Assembly (NCBI GenBank): GCA_947302895.1 | Contig: CAMYWU010000111.1 | Coordinates: 1 to 5,610 of the forward strand | Length of the DNA stretch: 5,610 nt | Reading direction: 5' to 3' | Origin: an uncultured Clostridia bacterium | GTDB lineage: Bacteria; Bacillota; Clostridia; Oscillospirales; Acutalibacteraceae | Part shown: positions 1-5,610 of the stretch, piece after piece | Layout of the letters: every line of letters starts with the position of its first letter | Position numbering within the stretch: the stretch's first letter is position 1 | Notes under the pieces: generated by a model | What the model was told of the DNA's origin: nothing | Database searches by the model: none | The model's input: the letters and a program-made list of their open reading frames with translations, nothing else | Translations under genes and position numbers: made by a program

Positions 1-20
1 AAGCGAGGAGGAAAAGTTAA

Positions 21-716
21 ATGGGACAGAAATGTAATCCAACCGGTTTAAGAATCGGCGTTATCAAGAACTGGGACTCTCGCTGGTATGCGAAGAAGGG
101 CGATTTCGCAGATACTCTTTATGAAGATTATAAGCTTCGTCAGTATCTCCTTAAGACCCTTTACAGTGCAGGTGTTCCGAAAATTGAAATCGAAAGAGAT
201 GCAAAGAGAGTAAGAATCAACATTCACTGTGCTAAGCCCGGTATGGTTATCGGTAAGCAGGGTGCAGAGATTGAGAAGCTTAAGGCAATCTGCGCTAAGA
301 AGCTCGGCAAGGATGTAAACGAAGTTTTCATCAACATCGTTGAGATTAAGCAGCCCGACCTTAACGCAACTCTTGTTGCACAGTCAATTGCTCAGCAGCT
401 TGAAAGACGTGTTGCTTTCAGAAGAGCTGTTAAGGGAGCAATCAGAAACACAATGCGCCTCGGCGCTCGCGGAATTAAAATCCAGGTTTCAGGTCGTATC
501 GGCGGTGCAGAAATCGCTCGTTCTGAAACATATAAGGAGGGAACAATTCCGCTTCAGACAATCCGTGCCGATATCGATTACGGTACTGCAGAAGCTGCAA
601 CAACCTATGGTAGAATCGGTATTAAGGTTTGGATTTATCAGGGCGAGGTTCTCAGAGAATCACGCAACAGCAATCGCAGAAGAAGACCAAATCGCAAGGA
701 AGGGGGAAATAAATAA
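21..716 (+). CDS. rpsC: 30S ribosomal protein S3
   Basis: Encodes S3 (231 aa), a head protein of the small subunit at the mRNA entry channel, where it helps hold and unwind incoming mRNA. The N-terminus [13 protein letters not shown] is typical of bacterial S3. A type 2 KH RNA-binding domain lies at about residues 38-110, with its GKQG loop at 78-81. The basic stretch at 129-150 ([20 protein letters not shown]) corresponds to the family's helicase-associated arginine/lysine patch, and the C-terminal S3 domain with [11 protein letters not shown] sits at 157-167. The tail from residue 215 is very arginine-rich (RRRRPNRK). Length is normal for the family. The ATG at 21 is preceded by GAGGAGG at 5-11, about nine bases away. 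The stop overlaps the rplP start by one base. Identification is secure. Confidence 0.98.
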   Translation: MGQKCNPTGLRIGVIKNWDSRWYAKKGDFADTLYEDYKLRQYLLKTLYSAGVPKIEIERDAKRVRINIHCAKPGMVIGKQGAEIEKLKAICAKKLGKDVNEVFINIVEIKQPDLNATLVAQSIAQQLERRVAFRRAVKGAIRNTMRLGARGIKIQVSGRIGGAEIARSETYKEGTIPLQTIRADIDYGTAEAATTYGRIGIKVWIYQGEVLRESRNSNRRRRPNRKEGGNK

Positions 717-1141
717 TGCTCTTACCTAAGCGTGTTAAGCACAGAAAGCAGCACAGAGGACGTATGACCGGTGCAGCTTCAAGAGGCAACAAGGTAACAT
801 ACGGTGAGTACGGTCTTGCAACAACAGAGCCCGCATGGATCACAGCAGCTCAGATTGAGGCAGCCCGTATCGCTATGACACGTTACACAAAGCGTGGCGG
901 TCAGGTTTGGATTAAGATTTTCCCTGACAAGCCGATTACAGCAAGACCTGCCGATACTCGTATGGGTAAAGGTAAAGGTAATGTTGACTACTGGGTTGCA
1001 GTAGTTAAGCCGGGAAGAATTATGTTTGAGCTTGGCGGAGTTAGCGAGGATATCGCTCGTGAGGCTATGCGTCTGGCAGCAAACAAGCTCCCCGTAAAAT
1101 GTAAGTTTGTTAAAAAAGACGAAGAGGGAGGCGAGCAGTAA
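716..1141 (+). CDS. rplP: 50S ribosomal protein L16
   Basis: Encodes L16 (141 aa), a late-assembling large-subunit protein next to the A-site tRNA and peptidyl transferase centre. The protein opens with the family hallmark [17 protein letters not shown]. It carries the L16 signature RMGKGKG at residues 82-88 followed by [14 protein letters not shown] at 92-105. The conserved segment [11 protein letters not shown] (72-82) includes the loop that reaches towards the tRNA. The ATG shares its A with the TAA stop of rpsC (TAATG at 714-718). The ribosome binding sequence is a purine run, AAGGAAGGGGG (696-706), inside the last codons of rpsC, so translational coupling to rpsC is likely (inference). 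Length and start agree with the family. Confidence 0.98.
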   Translation: MLLPKRVKHRKQHRGRMTGAASRGNKVTYGEYGLATTEPAWITAAQIEAARIAMTRYTKRGGQVWIKIFPDKPITARPADTRMGKGKGNVDYWVAVVKPGRIMFELGGVSEDIAREAMRLAANKLPVKCKFVKKDEEGGEQ

Positions 1142-1344
1142 TGAAAGCATCAGAAATCAGAGAGCTTTCCGCAGAGCAGAGAGCAAAGAAGCTTGCAGAG
1201 CTTAAAGAAGAGCTTTTCAATCTTCATTTTCAGTCAGCTATCAATCAGCTCGAAAACCCTATGAGAATTAAAGCAGTCAAGAAAGATATTGCTCGCATCA
1301 AGACAGTTGAGAGAGCTATCGAGCTTGAAAATGCTAATTCCTAA
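1141..1344 (+). CDS. rpmC: 50S ribosomal protein L29
   Basis: Encodes L29 (67 aa), a small helical-hairpin protein beside the polypeptide exit tunnel. In bacteria it forms, with L23, part of the docking site for trigger factor and signal recognition particle. The first helix is [32 protein letters not shown] and runs from residue 1 to about 28. The connecting segment QLENPMRI follows at 36-43, then the second helix with the family signature [11 protein letters not shown] at 46-56. The ATG at 1141 overlaps the rplP stop by one base. GGAGG at 1127-1131, inside the end of rplP, is nine bases upstream. The coding region ends in TAA, which is part of the rpsQ ribosome binding sequence. Confidence 0.97.
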   Translation: MKASEIRELSAEQRAKKLAELKEELFNLHFQSAINQLENPMRIKAVKKDIARIKTVERAIELENANS

Positions 1345-1358
1345 GGAGGTAACTGGTT

Positions 1359-1613
1359 ATGGAAAGAAACCTCAGAAAAACAAAAATCGGAGTTGTTAGC
1401 TCCGATAAGATGGATAAAACCGTAGTTGTTACTATCAAGGACAGGGTTAAGCACCCGCTTTACAACAAAATCGTTAACAAAACTGTTAAGTATAAGGCAC
1501 ACGATGAAAACAACGAGTGCGGCATTGGCGATAAGGTTCAGATTATGGAAACAAGAAAGCTTTCCAAGGATAAGAACTGGAGAGTTGTTAAGATTATCGA
1601 GAAAGCGAAGTAA
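1359..1613 (+). CDS. rpsQ: 30S ribosomal protein S17
   Basis: Encodes S17 (84 aa), an OB-fold primary binder of the 16S rRNA 5' domain that helps nucleate assembly of the small-subunit body. Visible family features are [19 protein letters not shown] at residues 6-24, the [11 protein letters not shown] strand-loop at 29-39, and the signature [20 protein letters not shown] at 57-76. The ATG is preceded by AAGGAGGT (1343-1350) eight bases upstream, whose first bases are the TAA of rpmC. This is the last gene before the 166-base gap and therefore the end of the S10-type module here. Length is typical and nothing is missing. Confidence 0.98.
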   Translation: MERNLRKTKIGVVSSDKMDKTVVVTIKDRVKHPLYNKIVNKTVKYKAHDENNECGIGDKVQIMETRKLSKDKNWRVVKIIEKAK

Positions 1614-1622
1614 TCATTACGA

Positions 1623-1652
1623 TTTACAGCTTTTACCCCTATATATTATATA
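1623..1652 (+). promoter_or_regulatory. candidate internal sigma-A-type promoter upstream of rplN
   Basis: The rpsQ-rplN gap begins with TTTACA (1623-1628), which resembles a -35 box (TTGACA). It is followed after 18 bases by TATATA (1647-1652), a fair -10 box, which would place the start of transcription near 1659. A perfect TATAAT lies at 1658-1663 inside the palindrome ATTATATAAT (1654-1663). It is an alternative -10, but its best upstream partner TTTACC (1632-1637) is 20 bases away. Very AT-rich DNA can mimic promoters by chance, so this is a candidate only. Its position in the one large gap of an otherwise tightly packed operon favours it. Confidence 0.35.
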
Positions 1653-1664
1653 CATTATATAATG

Positions 1665-1683
1665 CGGCGGATAACCTCCGCCG
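1665..1683 (+). other. GC-rich hairpin in the rpsQ-rplN gap
   Basis: CGGCGGA (1665-1671) and TCCGCCG (1677-1683) are perfect reverse complements around the five-base loop TAACC, giving a strong seven-base-pair stem in RNA. It could be extended by pairing CCCCT (1636-1640) with AGGGG (1684-1688), which would enclose the AT-rich stretch between. No run of T follows, so it does not look like an intrinsic terminator. It may be a stabilising 5' end structure, a processing site, or a protein-binding site in a leader. The structure is seen in the sequence; the role is inference. Confidence 0.6.
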
Positions 1684-1731
1684 AGGGGAAACAAATCAGA
1701 TACTATTAATTTAGTCATATTGAAAATAATA

Positions 1732-1761
1732 ACTGCAAAAAGCAAAGTGTTATTTTGCAGT
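1732..1761 (+). other. inverted repeat just upstream of the rplN ribosome binding site
   Basis: ACTGCAAAA (1732-1740) and TTTTGCAGT (1753-1761) form a perfect nine-base-pair stem around a twelve-base loop. The stem ends three bases before the AAGGAGG that serves rplN. It leaves the ribosome binding site itself unpaired, so it could keep that site accessible or act as a binding site for a regulatory protein. It has no T run after it and is not a terminator. Chance occurrence of a nine-base inverted repeat at this spacing is possible but not very likely. Confidence 0.5.
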
Positions 1762-1764
1762 ACG

Positions 1765-1771
1765 AAGGAGG
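1765..1771 (+). promoter_or_regulatory. ribosome binding site that fixes the rplN GTG start
   Basis: AAGGAGG lies eight bases upstream of the GTG at 1780. It is the only strong binding sequence in the gap, and it rules against the in-frame TTG at 1720 as the start of rplN. Confidence 0.85.
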
Positions 1772-1779
1772 AAAACGCT

Positions 1780-2148
1780 GTGATACAACAGGAAAGTCGT
1801 CTTAAAGTTGCAGACAACACAGGCGCTAAGGAAATCCTTTGCATCCGTGTTCTCGGCGGCTCAGGAAGAAAATATGCCAATATCGGCGACGTTATAGTTG
1901 CATCTGTTAAAAAGGCTGCACCCGGTGGCGTTGTTAAAAAAGGCGAAGTTGTTAAAGCAGTCATCGTTCGTACAACTAAAGGTGTACGTCGTGATGATGG
2001 ACAGTATATTCGTTTCGACGAGAATGCTGCCGTAATTATTCGTGAGGATAAAACCCCACGTGGTACCCGTATTTTTGGACCCGTAGCAAGAGAGCTTCGT
2101 GAGAAGGATTATATGAAAATCTTATCTCTCGCTCCGGAAGTACTTTAA
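1780..2148 (+). CDS. rplN: 50S ribosomal protein L14
   Basis: Encodes L14 (122 aa), a beta-barrel protein on the subunit interface of the 50S that contacts 16S rRNA in the intersubunit bridges. It is also the family's known landing site for the silencing factor RsfS. The GTG start gives [19 protein letters not shown], the usual L14 N-terminus. Other conserved parts are [13 protein letters not shown] (21-33), [15 protein letters not shown] (36-50), the signature region around [16 protein letters not shown] (72-87), and [13 protein letters not shown] (95-107). The frame stays open upstream to a TTG at 1720, but starting there would add 20 unrelated residues. The exact family length of 122 supports 1780. 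It is the first gene of the spc module and sits behind the only long gap, so it may be transcribed from its own promoter as well as from upstream. Confidence 0.97.
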   Translation: MIQQESRLKVADNTGAKEILCIRVLGGSGRKYANIGDVIVASVKKAAPGGVVKKGEVVKAVIVRTTKGVRRDDGQYIRFDENAAVIIREDKTPRGTRIFGPVARELREKDYMKILSLAPEVL

Positions 2149-2155
2149 TGGAGGT
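2149..2155 (+). promoter_or_regulatory. ribosome binding site that decides the rplX start
   Basis: TGGAGGT lies seven bases before the ATG at 2163. An in-frame ATG at 2148, overlapping the rplN stop, has only GGAAG (2136-2140) before it and would itself contain this site within the coding region. The downstream start is therefore preferred. Confidence 0.75.
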
Positions 2156-2162
2156 GCCGAGT

Positions 2163-2465
2163 ATGAAAATGTTTGTTAAGACCGGAGATACCGTTCAGGT
2201 TCTTTCAGGTAAGTCAAAGGGTGTAAGAGGCGAGGTTATCGCTGTAAGTCCTAAAGAGAACAAGGTTATCGTTAAAAAGGTACAGGTTGTTACAAAGCAT
2301 GTTAAGCCCAGCAGAATGGGTGAGCAGGGCGGACTTGTAGAGGTTGAATCAGCTCTCTATGCATCAAAAGTTCAGTTAGTATGCCCGGGGTGTGGCGAAG
2401 CAGTTCGTGTTGGCCACAAGAAGGGCGGCATCCGCGTTTGTAAGAAATGCGGACACGAGTTTTAA
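2163..2465 (+). CDS. rplX: 50S ribosomal protein L24, zinc-ribbon (C+) form
   Basis: Encodes L24 (100 aa from this start), an early assembly initiator that binds the 5' end of 23S rRNA and lies near the exit tunnel. A KOW motif occupies residues 5-32 (KTGDTVQVLSGKSKGVRGEV...), followed by VVTKHVKPS at 42-50 and QGGLVEVESALYASKV at 55-70. The C-terminus carries Cys74-x2-Cys77 and Cys93-x2-Cys96, a probable zinc ribbon that many L24 proteins (for example those of E. coli and B. subtilis) lack. An alternative ATG at 2148 would add MEVPS; the family's start and the ribosome binding site at 2149-2155 favour 2163. The gene begins 14 bases after rplN. Confidence 0.95.
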   Translation: MKMFVKTGDTVQVLSGKSKGVRGEVIAVSPKENKVIVKKVQVVTKHVKPSRMGEQGGLVEVESALYASKVQLVCPGCGEAVRVGHKKGGIRVCKKCGHEF

Positions 2466-2484
2466 GAAAGGGAGGACATAACAA

Positions 2485-3027
2485 ATGGCAGCAAGGTTAA
2501 AAGAAACCTATAAGAGCGAAGTTGCTCCTGCATTGATGAAGAAATTCGGATACAAATCTGTTATGCAAATCCCGAAGCTTGACAAGATTGTTATCAATGT
2601 TGGTGCGGGCGAAGCTCGTGAAAATTCAAAGGTAATTGACGCTATTGTTTCAGATGTAACTCAGATAGCTGGCCAGAAGCCCGTTGTTTGTAAGGCAAAG
2701 AAATCAGTAGCTAACTTCAAACTCCGTGAGGGTATGCCGATCGGTGTTAAGGTAACTCTTCGTGGTGAGAGAATGTATGAATTCCTCGACAGATTCTTCA
2801 ATCTCGCACTTCCCAGAGTTAGAGACTTCAGAGGAATTAACCCCAACTCCTTCGATGGCAGAGGTAACTATGCTATGGGCGTTAAGGAGCAGCTTATTTT
2901 CCCTGAAATCGATTACGATAAGATTGATAAAATCCGCGGTATGGATATCATCATCGTAACAACAGCAAACACAGACGAAGAAGCAAGAGAGCTCCTTTCA
3001 CTTATGGGCGCTCCGTTTGCAGAGTAA
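2485..3027 (+). CDS. rplE: 50S ribosomal protein L5
   Basis: Encodes L5 (180 aa), which with L18 and 5S rRNA forms the 5S particle of the central protuberance and contacts P-site tRNA. Recognisable segments are the N-terminal [19 protein letters not shown] (5-23), the strand [15 protein letters not shown] (30-44), [23 protein letters not shown] (72-94), YEFLDR (98-103), LPRVRDFRG (109-117), the glycine-rich [18 protein letters not shown] (125-142) and the last strand [19 protein letters not shown] (153-171). The ATG follows a GGGAGGA ribosome binding sequence in the 19-base gap after rplX. Length equals the usual 179-180 residues. No irregularities are visible. Confidence 0.98.
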   Translation: MAARLKETYKSEVAPALMKKFGYKSVMQIPKLDKIVINVGAGEARENSKVIDAIVSDVTQIAGQKPVVCKAKKSVANFKLREGMPIGVKVTLRGERMYEFLDRFFNLALPRVRDFRGINPNSFDGRGNYAMGVKEQLIFPEIDYDKIDKIRGMDIIIVTTANTDEEARELLSLMGAPFAE

Positions 3028-3039
3028 GGAGGGAATATC

Positions 3040-3225
3040 GTGGCTAAAACATCTATGAAAGTTAAGCAGCAGAAGCCTGCTAAATATTCAACAAGAGCAT
3101 ATAACAGATGCAAAATCTGCGGTAGACCTCATGCTTATCTTCGTAAGTATGGCGTATGCAGAATCTGCTTCAGAGAGCTTGCTCATAAGGGCGAGATCCC
3201 CGGAGTAAGAAAATCATCTTGGTAA
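3040..3225 (+). CDS. rpsN: 30S ribosomal protein S14, type Z (zinc-binding)
   Basis: Encodes the short 61-residue S14, a small-subunit head protein near the decoding region that joins late in assembly. Cys24-x2-Cys27 and Cys40-x2-Cys43 form the zinc-binding knuckle typical of type Z S14, in the context [29 protein letters not shown]. The C-terminus [11 protein letters not shown] is the family's. Species with zinc-independent S14 have a longer protein without these cysteines. The start is GTG, preceded by TAAGGAGG (3025-3032), where the TAA is the stop of rplE. The gap to rplE is only 12 bases. In Firmicutes type Z S14 is often written rpsZ or rpsN1. Confidence 0.97.
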   Translation: MAKTSMKVKQQKPAKYSTRAYNRCKICGRPHAYLRKYGVCRICFRELAHKGEIPGVRKSSW

Positions 3226-3262
3226 ACTGAGATTGCCGTAATATATATAAGGAGGAAATATC

Positions 3263-3661
3263 ATGCATATTACAGACCCTATTGCTGATATGCTTACAAG
3301 AATTCGTAATGCAAATTCAGCAAAACACGAAACAGTAGATATTCCTGCATCAAATATGAAGAAGGCAATTGCTCAGATTCTTCTTGATGAAGGCTATATC
3401 GCATCATATAAAGTAATTGAAGACGAAAAACAGGGCATTATCCGTGTTACCCTTAAGTATGGCGAAAACAAGACCCAGGTTATCACAGGACTCAGAAGGG
3501 TTTCAAAGCCAGGTCTCAGAATTTACTCAAATGTTGAGGAAATGCCTAAGGTTATGAAGGGACTCGGTATCGCAATCGTTTCAACTTCAAAAGGTATAAT
3601 GACAGACAGAGAAGCTCGCAAGCTCAATGTTGGCGGCGAAGTATTAGCATTTGTTTGGTAA
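3263..3661 (+). CDS. rpsH: 30S ribosomal protein S8
   Basis: Encodes S8 (132 aa), a primary binder of helix 21 in the central domain of 16S rRNA and, in enterobacteria, the translational repressor of the spc operon. The N-terminus [17 protein letters not shown] is diagnostic, followed by the helix [22 protein letters not shown] (25-46). The C-terminal RNA-binding region holds [20 protein letters not shown] (100-119) and ends GGEVLAFVW. The ATG follows AAGGAGG (3249-3255) by seven bases, in a 37-base gap that is the longest within this part of the operon. I did not see a copy of the E. coli S8 target near rplE, so whether S8 represses this operon is unknown. Confidence 0.98.
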   Translation: MHITDPIADMLTRIRNANSAKHETVDIPASNMKKAIAQILLDEGYIASYKVIEDEKQGIIRVTLKYGENKTQVITGLRRVSKPGLRIYSNVEEMPKVMKGLGIAIVSTSKGIMTDREARKLNVGGEVLAFVW

Positions 3662-3676
3662 GGAGGTGCAGTTAGG

Positions 3677-4219
3677 ATGTCACGTATAGGTTTAAAGCCA
3701 ATAGTAATTCCTGCCGGTGTTGATTTCTCAATCGACGAGGCAAATACTGTAACCGTTAAGGGACCAAACGGTACTCTTACTCAGGATGTTAATAAAGACA
3801 TCACAGTTACTGTTAACGGCAGCGAGATTACATTACAAAGACCTTCAGATGATAAAGAGCACAGAAGTCTTCACGGACTTTACAGAGCTCTTATTGCAAA
3901 TATGGTTACAGGTGTTACCGAAGGCTTCAAGAAAACTCTTGAGGTAAACGGTGTTGGATACAGAGTTCAGGCTTCGGGCAACAAGCTCACAATGAACCTC
4001 GGTTTCTCACATCAGGTTATTATGGAAGCACCTGAAGGAATTAAGATTGAATGCCCGAGTGCAAACTCAATTGTTATCAGCGGCGCTGATAAGCAGGCAG
4101 TAGGTCAGTTCGCAGCACAGGTTCGCGAAAAGAGACCTCCGGAGCCGTATAAGGGCAAGGGCATTAAGTATTCCGACGAGCATATTCGCCGTAAGGAAGG
4201 CAAAGCAGGTAAGAAATAA
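3677..4219 (+). CDS. rplF: 50S ribosomal protein L6
   Basis: Encodes L6 (180 aa), made of two similar domains and placed near the sarcin-ricin loop and the factor-binding site of the 50S. The N-terminus MSRIGLKPIVIPAGV and the KGPNG turn (28-32) are typical. The linker helix HRSLHGLYRALIANMVTGV lies at 62-80, the second domain begins around FKKTLEVNGVGYRV (84-97), and the family signature PEPYKGKGIKY sits at 155-165 before a basic tail (RRKEGKAGKK). Length matches bacterial L6. TAAGGAGG at 3659-3666 overlaps the rpsH stop and lies ten bases before the ATG. The gap to rpsH is 15 bases. Confidence 0.98.
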   Translation: MSRIGLKPIVIPAGVDFSIDEANTVTVKGPNGTLTQDVNKDITVTVNGSEITLQRPSDDKEHRSLHGLYRALIANMVTGVTEGFKKTLEVNGVGYRVQASGNKLTMNLGFSHQVIMEAPEGIKIECPSANSIVISGADKQAVGQFAAQVREKRPPEPYKGKGIKYSDEHIRRKEGKAGKK

Positions 4220-4237
4220 AGGAAGGAGTGAATTACA

Positions 4238-4597
4238 ATGGTTTCAAGACAGGATTCTAATAAAGCAAGACAGAAGCGCCACACTCGTGTTCGCGCAAAG
4301 ATCAGCGGAACAGCTGATTGTCCCAGACTCAATGTATATCGCTCCCTCAGCAATATTTATGTTCAGCTCATTGATGATGTTAAGGGCGTAACACTTGCTC
4401 AGGCATCAACAGTTGAGAAGGAATTTACTGAGTACGGCGGAAATGTTGAGGCAGCTAAGGCTGTTGGTAAGAAATTAGCAGAGAGAGCTACAGCAAAAGG
4501 CATTAAAGAATGCGTTTTTGACCGTGGCGGATACGTTTATCACGGACGTGTTGCAGCAGTTGCAGACGGCGCTCGTGAGGGCGGACTTGAGTTCTAA
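4238..4597 (+). CDS. rplR: 50S ribosomal protein L18
   Basis: Encodes L18 (119 aa), the partner of L5 in binding 5S rRNA at the central protuberance. The basic N-terminal arm ([18 protein letters not shown], residues 8-25) is the flexible 5S-binding tail. It is followed by [19 protein letters not shown] (29-47), the helix [14 protein letters not shown] (71-84) and the conserved C-terminus beginning at [13 protein letters not shown] (93-105) and ending REGGLEF. The ATG is preceded by AGGAAGGAG in the 18-base gap after rplF. Size and domain content are complete. Confidence 0.98.
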   Translation: MVSRQDSNKARQKRHTRVRAKISGTADCPRLNVYRSLSNIYVQLIDDVKGVTLAQASTVEKEFTEYGGNVEAAKAVGKKLAERATAKGIKECVFDRGGYVYHGRVAAVADGAREGGLEF

Positions 4598-4614
4598 AGA
4601 AGGGAGTAAATATT

Positions 4615-5118
4615 ATGAATAATAAGATTGACGTATCTTCAATGGAACTTGAAGAAAGAGTTGTTGCCATCAACCGTGTTTCTAAAACAGTTAAGGGCGG
4701 TAGAATTTTCAAATTCTCAGCTCTCGTAGTAGTTGGCGACGGAAACGGCCTCGTTGGCTTTGGTATCGGTAAGTCCGGTGAAGTTCCGGATGCAATCCGC
4801 AAGGGCATTGAGGACGCTAAGAAAAATATTATCAAGGTTTCACTCAGAGGAACAACAATTCCTCACGAAATCAAAGGGAAGTTCGGCGCAGGTGAGGTTC
4901 TCCTCATGCCCGCTCCGAAAGGTACCGGAGTTATTGCCGGCGGACCCGTTCGTGCCGTTGTTGAAACAGTTGGCATTAAGGATATCCGTACTAAGGCAAT
5001 CCGTTCAAACAATCCTTGCAATGTTGTTCGTGCAACAATCAACGGCTTAAGCAAGCTTCGCACTGCTGAAGAGGTTGCTGCTGTAAGAGGCAAGGGAACT
5101 AAGGAAATATTAGGTTAA
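4615..5118 (+). CDS. rpsE: 30S ribosomal protein S5
   Basis: Encodes S5 (167 aa), which sits at the mRNA entry side of the small subunit and takes part in translational accuracy and mRNA unwinding. The double-stranded-RNA-binding-like N-terminal domain covers about 12-77 with [20 protein letters not shown] (21-40) and [20 protein letters not shown] (41-60). The loop around 22-30 is where spectinomycin resistance changes occur in other bacteria; the residues here (VSKTVKGGR) look wild type. The C-terminal domain includes [18 protein letters not shown] (100-117) and the segment [15 protein letters not shown] (136-150). The ATG follows an AAGAAGGGAG site in a 17-base gap. The TAA stop is part of the rpmD ribosome binding sequence. 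Confidence 0.98.
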   Translation: MNNKIDVSSMELEERVVAINRVSKTVKGGRIFKFSALVVVGDGNGLVGFGIGKSGEVPDAIRKGIEDAKKNIIKVSLRGTTIPHEIKGKFGAGEVLLMPAPKGTGVIAGGPVRAVVETVGIKDIRTKAIRSNNPCNVVRATINGLSKLRTAEEVAAVRGKGTKEILG

Positions 5119-5131
5119 GGAGGGGTTTGAA

Positions 5132-5311
5132 ATGGCAGATGTAAAAATCAAGCTCACAAAGAGCTTAATCGGATGCAAAAAAGATCAGATTGCCACAGCC
5201 CACTCACTTGGTCTTCGTAAAATTGGCAATGTTACAGTTCAGCCTGACAATGCTCAGACTCAGGGCAAAATCAAGAAGATTTGCCACCTTGTAACAATCG
5301 TAGAAGAATAA
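5132..5311 (+). CDS. rpmD: 50S ribosomal protein L30
   Basis: Encodes L30, a 59-residue large-subunit protein. The translation from ATG 5132 begins [19 protein letters not shown], continues [19 protein letters not shown] (21-39) and ends [12 protein letters not shown], which is the full L30 pattern of strand, helix with the SLIG motif, LGLRKI turn and terminal strand. Family members are usually 58-62 residues, so nothing is missing. TAAGGAGG at 5116-5123 lies eight bases before the ATG and includes the rpsE stop. Its place between rpsE and rplO is conserved in bacteria. L30 is absent from some bacterial lineages, so its presence is mildly informative. Confidence 0.96.
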   Translation: MADVKIKLTKSLIGCKKDQIATAHSLGLRKIGNVTVQPDNAQTQGKIKKICHLVTIVEE

Positions 5312-5325
5312 GGGGAGGTGCTCTG

Positions 5326-5610
5326 ATGAAATTACACGAACTTTCTCCTGCAGAGGGCTCAAAGAAGGCTGTTAAGAGAATTGGCCGAGGCGCAGGCTCA
5401 GGTCAGGGTAAAACAGCAGGAAAGGGCCAGAAGGGTCAGAAATCACGTTCTGGTTACAGCAGACGTGCAGGATTTGAAGGCGGTCAGATGCCGCTTCAAA
5501 GAAGACTTCCTAAGAGAGGCTTCAATAACATTTTTGCAACAGAGTATGCAACAGTTAATGTTTCTTCTCTTAACGAAAGATTTGAGGACGGCGCAACCGT
5601 TGATGCTCAG
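5326..5610 (+). CDS. rplO: 50S ribosomal protein L15 (5' part, cut by the window end)
   Basis: Encodes the first 95 residues of L15, about two thirds of the usual 145 or so; the remainder lies beyond the window. L15 binds 23S rRNA in the large subunit and helps late assembly. Visible parts are [25 protein letters not shown] residues 1-21, the glycine-rich RNA-binding extension [20 protein letters not shown] (20-39), and the conserved [15 protein letters not shown] at 52-66, followed by the start of the globular domain. The ATG is preceded by GGGGAGGTG, 14 bases after the rpmD stop. The frame is open to the last base with no break, so this is a partial gene only because of the window edge. Confidence 0.97.
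   Translation, partial: MKLHELSPAEGSKKAVKRIGRGAGSGQGKTAGKGQKGQKSRSGYSRRAGFEGGQMPLQRRLPKRGFNNIFATEYATVNVSSLNERFEDGATVDAQ

Noticed and set aside
1..37. Possible C-terminal end of rplV (L22), in the frame ending with TAA at 18-20 or the one ending with TAA at 35-37.
   Set aside because: Gene order predicts rplV just upstream, but only a few codons would be visible and two frames are possible. The first bases (AAGCGAGGAGG) could equally be the ribosome-binding spacer after an rplV stop outside the window, as at other junctions here.
1665..1700. Intrinsic terminator after rpsQ.
   Set aside because: The GC stem is good but is followed by AGGGGAAACAAATC, with no T run on the + strand and none suitable on the reverse strand.
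1675..1771. Sequestration of the rplN ribosome binding site (GGAGG 1767-1771) by CCTCC at 1675-1679.
   Set aside because: Only five base pairs are possible, and the CCTCC is partly locked in the stronger GC hairpin. A chance match is likely.
1720..1779. In-frame 5' extension of rplN from a TTG at 1720.
   Set aside because: It has no ribosome binding sequence, adds 20 residues not found in L14, and spans the inverted repeat. The GTG at 1780 gives the exact L14 start and the usual 122 residues.
1617..1964. Reverse-strand open frame across the rpsQ-rplN gap, and the other long reverse-strand frames elsewhere.
   Set aside because: They lie opposite clear ribosomal protein genes, have no good ribosome binding sites or recognisable protein features, and are explained as shadows of the coding strand.
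3226..3262. Promoter in the 37-base rpsN-rpsH gap (TTGCCG at 3233-3238 with ATATATATA after it).
   Set aside because: The spacing between TTGCCG and the TATATA-like bases is only a few bases, far from the 16-18 needed. The AT run simply leads into the rpsH ribosome binding site.

Overview
The window is an ordinary but well-preserved stretch of the bacterial S10-spc ribosomal protein cluster, all on the + strand. The gene order is rpsC, rplP, rpmC, rpsQ, a 166-base gap, then rplN, rplX, rplE, rpsN, rpsH, rplF, rplR, rpsE, rpmD and the first 95 codons of rplO. This order is the usual bacterial one, and secY would be expected next. I found no mobile element, CRISPR array, RNA gene or accessory system, and no evidence of a previously undescribed system.

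The organism is most likely an anaerobic low-to-mid GC Firmicute (Clostridia, perhaps Ruminococcaceae/Oscillospirales-like). The basis is strong AAGGAGG-type ribosome binding sites before nearly every gene, a short zinc-binding (type Z) S14, an L24 with a C-terminal CxxC...CxxC zinc ribbon, two GTG starts, and frequent AGA/CGT and AAG codons. The family-level assignment is inference.

Layout: positions 21-1613 hold the end of the S10 module. There rpsC/rplP and rplP/rpmC overlap by one base (TAATG) and rpsQ follows after 14 bases. Positions 1614-1779 are the only sizeable non-coding stretch. It holds an AT-rich candidate promoter, a GC-rich hairpin (1665-1683) and a second perfect inverted repeat (1732-1761) that ends three bases before the rplN ribosome binding site. 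Positions 1780-5610 are the spc module, with gaps of 12-37 bases except where rplX follows rplN with 14 bases.

All the genes encode subunits of one machine. S3, S17, S14, S8 and S5 go to the 30S subunit. L16, L29, L14, L24, L5, L6, L18, L30 and L15 go to the 50S. Co-transcription and translational coupling keep their stoichiometry. Every complete gene ends in TAA, and at four junctions that TAA is also the start of a perfect TAAGGAGG ribosome binding sequence. The part most worth a second look is the rpsQ-rplN gap, which could be an internal promoter plus a leader RNA dividing the cluster into two transcription or regulation units.
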